Shown: positions 22,657 to 34,600 of the stretch, piece after piece
Layout of the letters: each line of letters starts with the position of its first letter
How positions within the stretch are numbered: the stretch's first letter is position 1
DNA from: Maniola hyperantus
Lineage: Eukaryota; Arthropoda; Insecta; Lepidoptera; Nymphalidae
DNA length: 64,000 nt
Direction: 5' to 3'
Assembly (NCBI RefSeq): GCF_902806685.2
Contig: NC_048556.1
Location: 1,302,001 to 1,366,000 of the forward strand
The notes under the pieces: model-generated
Databases searched by the model: none
The model's input: only the letters and a program-made list of their open reading frames with translations
Told to the model about the DNA's origin: nothing
Program-made: the position numbers and the translations under genes

Positions 22657-25600
22657 CTAGGCGTCCCTCGCGTCTCGCCAGTGGTGGTGGTGCGGCGGCG
22701 TGGTGTGCAGCAGACAGGGCCAGTCGCGCAGGCGCGGCGCGCGCAGGTACGCGTCGCGGGGCAGCGCGCGCGCGCCGCCGTCGGCCGCGCCGCCCAGCGC
22801 GCCGCCCGCCCACGCCACGGCGTTGAGCGGCGCGGGCGCAGTGTGGAACTTGAACTCCGACACGCAGATGCGCTCACTGCCACAAACAACATCACACTAG
22901 TGTGCTTATACAAGCTGCCGCTTTGGACTGCGAACGGATACACCGGACGCAACTTATGGACGACGACTTGAAATGGGCCCAAGCAAAGCTGCAGCTATTA
23001 AACCATAAGAAATGTGTAACTGCTGAGTTTCTTGTTCTTTTTGCTTTCCTAACGGTAGTGGTAGAGTCACACATAGCATAAGATACACTTGTCTTACGTC
23101 AAATAAATATATTTACAATTTTTAGATTTTTACACTAGGAATTATACACGTAGCCACTGACCTGTAGGGGTGCTCAGTAACCAGGTGCCGCAGCTCCTGC
23201 GCGAGCCGCGCACGCAGCCCCGGCAGGCAGGCGCCGCCGCCGCACACCAGGATGTTCTCCGCCAGCGCGCGCCGCGCGTCGATGGGGCTCTGCCGGACAC
23301 ACCAGTTATTACTATAGAGCAGTGCTACTTCCATAGGCAACCTTACACAATATGTAACAACTCTCACAAGGTGGGATCCGTGGCCATCTTGCTAGTTGCT
23401 GAAACTTTTGACGATCATTCTTTAGTAAACTAAAAGCAAACAATTCCAAAACTATCTAAGAATGATAATGTGTACTGTTGCCAGATTTTCAGTTTATTGA
23501 TTGGCCCCTTGAATATTTACAATTACTATGTTGAAATCTGTAAGCACCACCAGAGGAAGTGGGAAGACTTTATTTATGTTCCTTGCTAACTGGATACTTT
23601 CGCAACTTACTTGACTTCTAGTACAACACAGGAGGGTAGTAGTGTAGAAAGTCGATTCTGGGCCACCCCGGGGGGTCCGCGAAAAAAAATTGTCCCGCCC
23701 ACAAAAAAAGACCACCACCATTGGCTCTGGATGTTCGCCGTTTTTAGACCATTGGCTCAAACCTAACCTAACCTAACCTAACCTAACATATATCGATCGG
23801 GTCGTTAGCGGGAAACTAAAAGGGCAATTGGAATCTCCTACCACTCATCTAGTGAATGATTGCGTGCGAGGCTGTAGGTACCTGCTACCTACGCTAGCTC
23901 TAACAATGAGTACCGTACGCGTCAAAATAACTTCGGAATGTCCAAGGCGTCACTTTCTCATTTTTTCATCGGGGATACGTACCTGCTCCGGCGCCAGGGG
24001 GTTTTAACAATGCCCCCCGCCCCTTATCCCCTCACCCGTCGATCCATGCATTTCTACAATTTTGTCCTTAACCGACTTTAAAAAAGGAGGTATTTTTCTG
24101 TATGTATGACTGTATTTTCATAAAATGTTTAAATACGAGTTTATCATGTTATCACCATATTGGATGACTGATATTGTTTATAATGAATAAGTAAATTAGA
24201 ATTTGATAGCAATGCATTTCGTAGAAACTTAACCCAAGCTTTTATGATAATGTGTTCTCTTGCAAAAATATGTGAGATGCTCTCTCGTGTCAGTTTAAAA
24301 TATATTTATTATCTCATTAACAAAAAATTAACAAAATTCACGATCGATCGTGTCGTTGATTTTTTTAGTTAGTCCACTCAATCTGTTTTATCGCCCATTA
24401 ACTTTAGGTAGATGCAAAAACTGATATCGCATGCAGGTGTTTCAGAGCATGTACATTCGTGTTTGTTTCGAAGATTTATAATCCCATTAAGAAGGACTAA
24501 CAAAAAATTAACCCAAGCTTTTATGATAATGTGTTCTCTTGCAAAAATATGTGAGATGCTCTCTCGTGTCAGTTTAAAATATATTTATTATCTCATTAAC
24601 AAAAAATTAACAAAATTCACGATCGAGGGTTCCTTTTTCTATTTGAGTTACAGAACCCTAAGATAAGAATATAACAATTGAAAGGTTGGTCTTCCAGACA
24701 CAATGCGATCCTTACCCGCTGTGAATACACAACAAAAGCCAGTAACCCGTGAGTGACACTTTACGGAAATATATTTTTTAAATAATGTGTACTTTCCCTA
24801 CCATTTGTCTTTGAACAAATTTGAAACAAATTATAAAAGAGTCCTGTTCTAAAGCAGTCGCGCCATATTCCTTCTTACTACCTACAACGATGTTGTCTCA
24901 ACTGTGTGAGCTGAACAACTCGGTCTACGATGAAGAAATGGTTGCAATTTGTGAAGAAGTCGAATTGAACACGATGTTAGTTGACCTATGTATGGAAACC
25001 GAACGAGATCAAGTTTATTCGTGAGTATTTTTTAATTTTTTTCCGCGAGCAGTTTTTATTTTAATCTATTGTATTTCAAAAATTTCATCGAATATTAGGT
25101 GTGCGACTATAAATTATTAATGTAATGCCGCCATCCTCGACCCTGAAGTTCAAACTTGTTTAAACACATTGCTGACAGAGAGGGGGTTTTTTGTGTATAA
25201 ATATCCGGGCTTAGCTCTAGTAACGTCCATTCAGAGACAAGTTGTGATAGAAAAATAATAACCATGGAAGCTTTTTCCAGTGATGAAATAAGTGTATTTA
25301 CTAAATCATTTGTGCTAAATAAGTTTCATAGAAACATCCGGTTGTGGTATATATCTAATAGACTCCCTAGATGGATGTTAGAGGACCCAGATATTAAACC
25401 GTTTTATACTCCATGTAGTGGTCATTCTGTCTCCATGACATCCCCTGTTTGTGATGAAATTGATGGGGTGTTTCCTATGATAGCATATTGTAATATGTGT
25501 GCTTCAAATGGTAAATTATATTCCAATAAAGATAATTGTAAGGTGTATTTTTCAGAACATATTTTTAACTATTGTATTTTTATTTTTTAGTTCGGGGCAA

Positions 25601-28600
25601 ACTGGAGCCGGAGTAAAAAGAAAGGCTACTGTGCTCACACAGTCTTCGAGTAAGCGACCATGTTCTCAAGAACCTTCTACTTCTACGGGGCTATTGACGA
25701 CATCAACATCAACGGAGGGAGGATCTACCTCATTTGTAAGTCCCGCAAACAATCACAGTGTCGAGTGTCCTTATTGTAAAACAAATGTTAATCAAAAATA
25801 CTATACCAGCCACCTTAAAAGCAAGAAACATATAAATAATGTACTTCTTAATAGCTCCATTCAAAACTTAGCTAATGTGCAAATAATAGAAAACGCTTTC
25901 GGTCGAAGAATAGTAACATACAGGATTTCCAATGAGAATACGTCGTCTAATTCAGAATTCGAAACACCTGAATATTTCCTAAACTCAATTAAAAATATTA
26001 TTTATGAGTTGCTTGATAAGCTATTAAGGAATATAAGGCAATTAAAGTAAATTGCATTTTAAGTGGGGAATTTATTCAAACAACAAAAAATTTAGAGAAT
26101 TCTTTTGATTTTCAAACCATTAATTATATTCTATGTTTAGAGCAAGAAATCAATAAAATTTATTCAGATTTGCATGATGAAATTTCAAATAAAGTTTGTA
26201 ATTTTGAAAAGAAAGATAGTGGTTGGAGTCTAAAAAAAATTAATTACATTGATTTAAACATAAATAAATTTAACCCGTTACGAGGATCTTCATATATAGA
26301 TCTACCCTTAGATATAAAACATAAGCATGCTGTAATTAATGTAAAAAATAATGACTATCAATGTTTTCAATGGGCTGTGCTTTCCGCATTGTATCCAGTT
26401 AACAATCATGTAGACAGAGTGAGTTCATATGCATCTAAACAAAACTCTTTAAGTTTTAAAGATATTCCATTTCCGGTAAAGTTGAAAGATATATATAAAT
26501 TTGAGCGCTTAAATAATATTAGTATTAATGTTTTTGGACTTGAACGTGATACTAAAAGTAATTCCACAAAGGTCATTGGTCCACTCTATTTCACAAAATG
26601 CCGAAACAAAAACACGTAAATTTACTTCACATAAATAATAGTTCTACCGGTCATTATTGTTATATAAAAAACCTATCCCGACTAGTTAGTTGCCAATTAA
26701 ATGGACATCAACACGCGAACTATATTTGCGACGGTTGCTTGCTTTATTTTCAAACAGAGTGTAAATTAAAATCTCACCAGGAGTTCGATTGTAATCATGT
26801 TCGAACAGATTTACCAGGCATTAACAAAGCTAAACTAACATTCCATAAACACGAGAGGAAGTTAAAATTACCCTTTGTTGTATATGCAGATTTTGAAGCA
26901 TTTTTAAATCCTATACAAGGATGTGATAATGATCCATCTACCTCATATACAACAAATTTTCAAAAGCATGAAGTATATAGTTTTGGGTACTATATCAAAT
27001 GCACATTCAATGATAGTCTATCTAAATACAAAACGTATACGGGTAGTGACTGTTCAAAAGTTTTATGGAACACCTAAATGACGACGTCAACCGCATTTAT
27101 AACGAATATTTAATTGAAATCAATCCACTTCCCCTCTCAGAGGATATTAATGAAAAAATAAATAGAGCAACTATATGCTATATATGTAATAAAAAACTAG
27201 ATTCAGCTTATAAAATAGATTATAATAAGTACACTGGCGTTTTCACAGGTGTCTGCCATAAAAGTTGCAGCAAAAAATTTGTCACGCCTCGATTTATCCC
27301 TGTAATTCTGCATAACCTTAGTAACTATGATGCTCATTTCATTGTACACGCGTTAAACTTTTCAGAAGGGGTGGTAAAGGTCATACCTCAAAATAAGGAA
27401 CGATACATTTCGTTTTCAAAAATGTTAAAAATCGATGAAAACCAAATTGAATTGAGATTTATTGATTCTTTTAAATTTTTATCGTATAGTTTAGAATCCT
27501 TAACAAATAATTTGAATGATGATGAATTCATTGAATTGCGCAGAAATTTTCAGAATGAAAAGGATCTTCTTTATTTAAAACGCAAAGGTGTGTATCCATA
27601 TGAGTATATGTCATCATTTGAATCCTTAAAGTTGACATCACTCCCCACTCAAGATAATTTTTTCAACACACTTACAAACAGTTCTATTTCAAATGAGGAT
27701 TATAAACATGCCAGTGATGTCTGGAATCATTTTAAATGTCGTAATATGAGTGATTACTCTGATTTATATCTCAAAACAGATGTTCTCCTTTTAACGGATA
27801 TTTTTGAAAACTTTAGAAACGTATGTATTAAAACTTACGATTTAGATCCTGCTCAATATTATACAGCGCCAGGTCTTAGTTGGGACGCAATGTTAAAGTA
27901 TACACAAGTAACGTTGGATCTGCTTACAGATTACGATAAAATTGCATTCATAAAATCAGGTATACGTGGCGGTGTTTCGCAATGCAGTAACCGTTATGCG
28001 CAAGCAAATAATAAGTTTATGGAGAATTTTGATGAGAAAATTCAATCATCTTATCTCATGTACTTAGACGCGAATAATTTATATGGATGGGCTATGTCTC
28101 AATACCTTCCTACAGGTGGTTTTGAATGGGTAAATTGTGACACTAATTTTAATGTACCAATTGATTCTGACGTAGGCTATATTCTTGAAGTAGATTTAGA
28201 ATATCCACAAATTTTACACGACTTACATACCGATTTTCCACTATGTCCAGAGAATATACTCGTAGGAGGGAGTAAAAATTTGAAATTAGTGCCGAACCTA
28301 TTTCATAAAACTAAGTATGTTATTCATTATAGAAATTTAAAACAATGTTTAGAAATGGGCTTAAAGCTAGGGAAAGTCCATCGGATTTTAAAATTCAATC
28401 AAAGCCCTTGGTTACAAAAATATATTGATTTGAATACCCAGTTACGTACATCTGCACATTCTGATTTTGAAAAAGATTTCTATAAGTTAATGAATAATTC
28501 CATTTTCGGGAAAACAATGGAAAATGTTGAAAAACGAGTAGATGTTAAATTATGTACACATTGGGAAGATAAAGGAAAAGTCGCTGGTGCACAGAAACTT

Positions 28601-31600
28601 ATCGCGAGACCTGAATTTCATAGTCTTTCAATATTCTCTGAAAGTTTTGTTGCAATTCAACTTAAAAAAACTAAAGTGTTATATGACAAACCCATCTATT
28701 TAGGTTTATGTATTTTGGATATTTCCAAAACGCTTATGTATGATTTTCATTACAAATATATGAAAAACAAATATGGTCCAAATTGTAAAATGTTATATAC
28801 TGATACTGACAGCTTCATTTATCACATTTTCACTGATAATTTTTATGAGGATATTAAACCTGATTTAAATAAATACTTTGATACTTCAGATTATCCCCCT
28901 GATAATGCATTTGATTTCCCCCGAATAAATAAAAAGAAAATTGGTCTTTTTAAAGATGAAAACAATGGTGTGATTTTGACAGAATTTGTTGGATTGAGAT
29001 CAAAAGTATACGCTTTTAATACACAAAAAAAATTCATTGCTAGAGCAAAAGGAGTAAACAAATCAGTAACAAAAAAATTTAAAATGGAGAATTACAAAAC
29101 AGTCTTATTTGAGCAAAAAAATGAAATATGTGAAATGTATAGATTTAGATCTATAAAGCATGTTGTTTTCACCCAAAAAAATAATAAAATATCGTTATCA
29201 CATTCAGACACAAAACGGTTTTTAATCAACAACTCCACTGACACTTTAGCTTGGGGGCATTACAAAATAAATACATTAAATAATAATGAACAGTGAGGTT
29301 TATCGATGCTATTTTTGTGTGTAGAACACGTTTTCTTTAGCAAAAGAACTTCTACGTATATAATATGTAGATACGTATTGAAATGTATAACTAGTTATAA
29401 TTATAAAAATGTATAGTTAATAAATAGAACTAAGAAAATATATTTAAGATTAATTTTAGCAATAGTTCGACATAGTAAGTAGAGCTAAGATAATATTATT
29501 ATATTTAAGATAATAATATTCAAAGGAAAATAAAATTGTTTTAATTGATCCTTAAAAGAAATAATATGTTATTTTTTTATTCATTTCCTTATCTGCCTTA
29601 ATTAAAGTCACACGCATTTATTTACGATGTTTCATTTTCTCCATCCATTTACTGCTATAGTAGCAGGCCCAAGTGGCTGTGGTAAATCAAATTTTGTTAC
29701 AAATTTCCTGAAGCACTGTAATGATTTATGTAACATACGGTTTGACCAAATTTTATGGTGCTATGATGAAATGCAACCTCTTTATAATCTAGAAAATGTG
29801 ACATATATCCAGGGAATTCCTGAAATGAGCATGTTTGATGGAAAACATCCTCGGTTAGTTATAATTGATGATCTTATGAGAGAGTCAGATGGTCGCGTTG
29901 TCGATATTTTTACTAAAGGTAGCCATCACCGAAATTTAAGTGTATTTTACATTACACAAAATCTATTTCATCAAGGTAGAGGACAACGAGATATTTCACT
30001 GAACACAAGTTACATTATTTACTTCAAAAATCCACGAGACCGTACACAGATTCGTCATTTAGCTCGTCAAGTGTTTCCAGACAATGCAAAATTTATTGAG
30101 GAAGCCTATAAAGATGCTACTAATGAACCTTTTGGTTATTTAATGATTGACTTGAAACAAAATACAAGTGATTCATGTCGTTTTAAAAGCAAAATAGACC
30201 CCGTTACTAATGAATGTGTAGTATATGTCCCCAAAAAGGGGTTTAAATATGGTGAGCATCACCCGATTCTTGTTAGTAACAAATAATGGTTGAAGGTAAC
30301 ACAACGTCAGATATAAAAAGCTGAGTGCATTACAAACATTTAAACCAAAATATCGTAAAATTTTACTTCGTTCTCTTAAAAAGGAGGAAATTAATTGTGT
30401 ATGTGAATATATCAAAGAAATTTTTAAGGACAATACCCCAAAGTATAAAGAAGCAAGAAAACCCATCATAAGTATCGTAAAACTAAATTGCTTTTTTTCT
30501 ACAAATGTGATTTAAATATTAAAATTCATTGATAATAGTAATTATAATGTTTGGACGTGTGAAAACTCATAAAGATTTATTAAAGGCTTTACTCACACTT
30601 AAACCTAAATTTCGTACAGCCTTATTAAAAGTTTGCAAGGACGAAGAAATTGATTGCATTAGTGAGTGCATTTTTAATATATTAAATGGTAAAGTACCCT
30701 TGAAGGATAGTGAGAAGTCTAAGCTGAAAAAACACAAAACTATATTAAGAAAATTAATTAAGAAAGGAAAAGGTAAATTAAGAAAACGCATTATCATTCA
30801 GCAAGGAGGAGCATTTCTACCGATTATATTGGGGGCTGTTTTGAATGGATTGTTCAATTTAGTATAAAAAATGGAGTACACAAAGAAAATGATTCTTATT
30901 GAACCAGAGGCTATTGAACGCTTGAAATCAAGAGATACTATACATGAAGATTCTTTATCCCGATTAGACAAAGAAATGAAAAATATATTAAAAAATAAAA
31001 TGGATGACCGTGAAAAATGGTTGTTATATATGCAAATTTTGCAAAGATATCTCCATTTTACCGGGGAAGAGAGGAAACCATTAATACTACCGGTGACAGT
31101 AGAGGATGGACAAAAACATTGTACTGACTTCCTTAAAAAGGAAAGTAAAGATAATGATTTCGCAGTTAATGAGGACTCTGAGGATGATAAGCACGTACGT
31201 GATTCATCAATTAATATTTTATATACCACCACTTATATAAGCAAACTCATACCAAAAACGTATAGAAAAAAAGGTGATATATTGTTGAACACTCTCCTAA
31301 ACAATAAAGACAAAATTAACTGGAAAAATGATGGATTAATAGTCATAGATAATGAGATTGTAGATGGCAGTAATATAGTTGATCTAGTGAATTACACACT
31401 AAGACCATTAAAACGCCCCAAACCTGCTGGATGGGGGAAATTTATTGAAACTCTAAAAAATATTGGAGTTCCATCGGCTTGTATCGGTAATTCTCAAGCT
31501 TTTGAAAAAATTAATGATAAATCGCTAAAATTTAGAAGACATAGTTCCTCAGATGATGAAAAGAGTCGTGAAACTTTAACATCATACGCATTAAGAAAGA

Positions 31601-34600
31601 AACACGACATTTGGGAAAGATGGAATCCATACTAGACATTAAAGACATCTATTATGATGTTTCGAACCCAGCTGGTTACAGTAGCATAGATAAATTAGCC
31701 AGAGCATTAAAAGGTAAAATGGATAGGAAACAAGTTAAAGAGTGGTTGCAAGCCCAGGAAACTTATACGTTACACAAGCCTGTGCATCGAAAATTCCCAA
31801 GAAACAAATACATATTATCTAACTTTAATGAACTTTGGCAAGCAGATTTAAGTGATATGCGTACTTATTCTCAATATAATGAAGGTTTTAATTATATTCT
31901 GTGTGTTATTGATGTTTTTAGTAAATACGCTTTCGCTAGAGCACTTAAAAAGAAGAATTCAGAAAGTATAAAACGGGCATTTGAAAGCATATTTACTGAA
32001 GCTAAAGCAACTCCCACCCACTTACAATCTGATAAAGGAACTGAATTTGTATCAAAAGATGTTAGACAATACTTTAAAAGTAAAAATATTAATTATTACA
32101 CAACCAACAACCCAGATATTAAAGCTAGTATAGTTGAGAGATTTCAAAGGACATTAAAAACTAAAATGTGGCGTTATTTTACACATAAAAATACCTATAC
32201 TTATATTAACGTTTTACAAGATTTACTCTATTCCTATAACCATAGCTTTCATTCGAGCATCAAAATGTGTCCATTTGAAGTTAACTTTAATAACATCATG
32301 AAAGTTTGGAACAATTTATATGGAAATCTCAACAATAAAATAAGTGTTAGACAGCAAACTAAGTTTTCAATTGGTGATTATGTAAGGATAACAAAATATA
32401 AACACATTTTTCAAAAAGGGTATGAAACAAATTGGAGTGATGAAATATTTATTATATCCGGCATAAAAAAAAGCATGTCTAAGGTTGTCTATACCCTCAA
32501 AGATCTTCAAGATGAGTCCATTGTAGGAACGTTTTACGAGGATGAATTGCAAAAAATTACATATAACCCCACCACTCGATATAAAATTGATAAAATAGTA
32601 CGCTCTCGCTACTCAGGTAACAGAAAACAATTACTTGTCAAGTGGAAAGGTTATCCTGATAAATTTAACAGTTGGATTTTAGAATCCAGTCTTAATCAGA
32701 TAGGATGATGGAAGAAAATTTTTATTTAACTTTGCTTAGTAATAGTTCAATGGAATACTTCCCGGAAAACACAACGACCATGTTCTCAACAAAATTACCA
32801 AAAGCGCTTATTTTGGAAGGAGAATGGTACGTTGGAGTTGTTGAAATTCAATATCCTTGCACTATGTATACGGTTCGAGAAAATGAAAATGTTATTTTTA
32901 CATCAAAATGGATTATGATACCCGAGGACGATATTAAATCATTAGTACACTATAGAAACCGTATTCCTGCCATGAACTATGACTGCATTGCTCATATTGT
33001 AGCTGAATTAAATAAAAATACTGATGTTGAAATAATGTTTAATTATGATGAAATAAATAATAAAGTATCAATATTATGTGAGGATAACTTAATTGATGTA
33101 CTTAAGTTATCAACCAAGTTATGTTTACAACTGGGTTTTGAACCAAATACGAATCTAATTCAGCATAAAACTGGAACATATCCTTATAATTTAAAATTAG
33201 GATTGCCATCTCAATTGTTCATTTATTGTGATATAATAGAACCACAAATTGTTGGAGATGTGATGGCCCCTCTTCTCAGAATCGTACCACTAGATCCTAC
33301 AGTCTATATATACGGGGCAAACAAAATGCATATTTTTTCACCACCTCATTACGTACCTGTCATGCGCAGAGAGTTCGATGTAATAGAAATAGATATAAGA
33401 ACGAGTACAGGTCGGAAAGTACCATTCCAGTTTGGGACAACGTGTATTAAACTACATTTTAAGAGAATCAAGTGAACGTGCATGTAAAATGCCGTGCCCA
33501 TATTTACATTATTATTCTCATCAAGCTGGTACAGGCGTAGGTGCAATTTATAAGGGAGCACCTTATCAGCGAGGTCATGGTATTGGCAGTTTTTTGGGTG
33601 GATTATTTAGATCTGTTCTTCCACTTTTGAAAAATGGCGCTAAAGTTGTGGGTAAAGAAGCTTTAAATGCTGGTGTGGGCCTATTGTCCGATATGTTAAA
33701 TGTGCAGCCAATGGATGAATCTATCAGATCACGTTTAAAAACAGCAACTTCGAATCTAAAACAAAAAGCTGATAAAAAAATTGATTCAATAATGAGAGGA
33801 TCAGGCTATAAAATTAGGCGACAAAAGAGGAAACGTACCACTTCTAAAAAAACTCTCAAACGGAAAGGTACTGAGAAAATTAAACAGAGTAATATTCAGG
33901 ATATTTTTCATAAAAGTTAAAATTTTAAAAAATGTCATTTTTACATCATAACTCCTGTGAATGCGTAAAATCTGAGTTGGATTTGTTTGCTCTACCATCG
34001 ACTCAAACAAGTATTGAGGGGGGTCAGTGGATTCATTACAACCCCATTTCATCATTGACCGATGATGGACCCATTGAGTTCTTAGTACCAGGAAATGGAG
34101 ATGATTACATTGATTTATCTCATACCCTACTTCACATAAAAGCTAAAGTTCAGAATACTGATGCAACTAACATTGCGGAGACGGCTAATGTTGCTCCAGT
34201 TAACAATTGGTTACACTCACTTTTTAGTCAGGTTGACATATATTTAAATCAAAAGCTCGTATCACCTCCAAACAACACTTATGGGTATCGAGCCTACATC
34301 GAGACATTGCTTAATTATGGTACAGCTGCCAAGAAATCTCATCTCACTTGTGGTCTATGGTATAAAGATACCACCTCGAAAATGGATTCATGTGATGCTT
34401 CAAATCAGGGATACGCAAAAAGAGAAGAATTAGCAAAGGAAAGTAAAACTATTGAAATGATTGGACACATACACGCTGATATTTTTAATCAAGATAAGTT
34501 TTTAATCAACGGTGTTGAAATGCGTCTAAAACTAGTACGTTCTAAAGATACTTTCAATCTTATGTGTTCCTCTGCAGATGGTAAATTCAAAGTGCATATA

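Noticed and set aside
30173..31232. Minus-strand frames at 30173-30469, 30567-30797 and 30798-31232
   Set aside because: Shadows of intact + strand Polinton genes, hydrophobic only because they oppose Lys-rich sequence.
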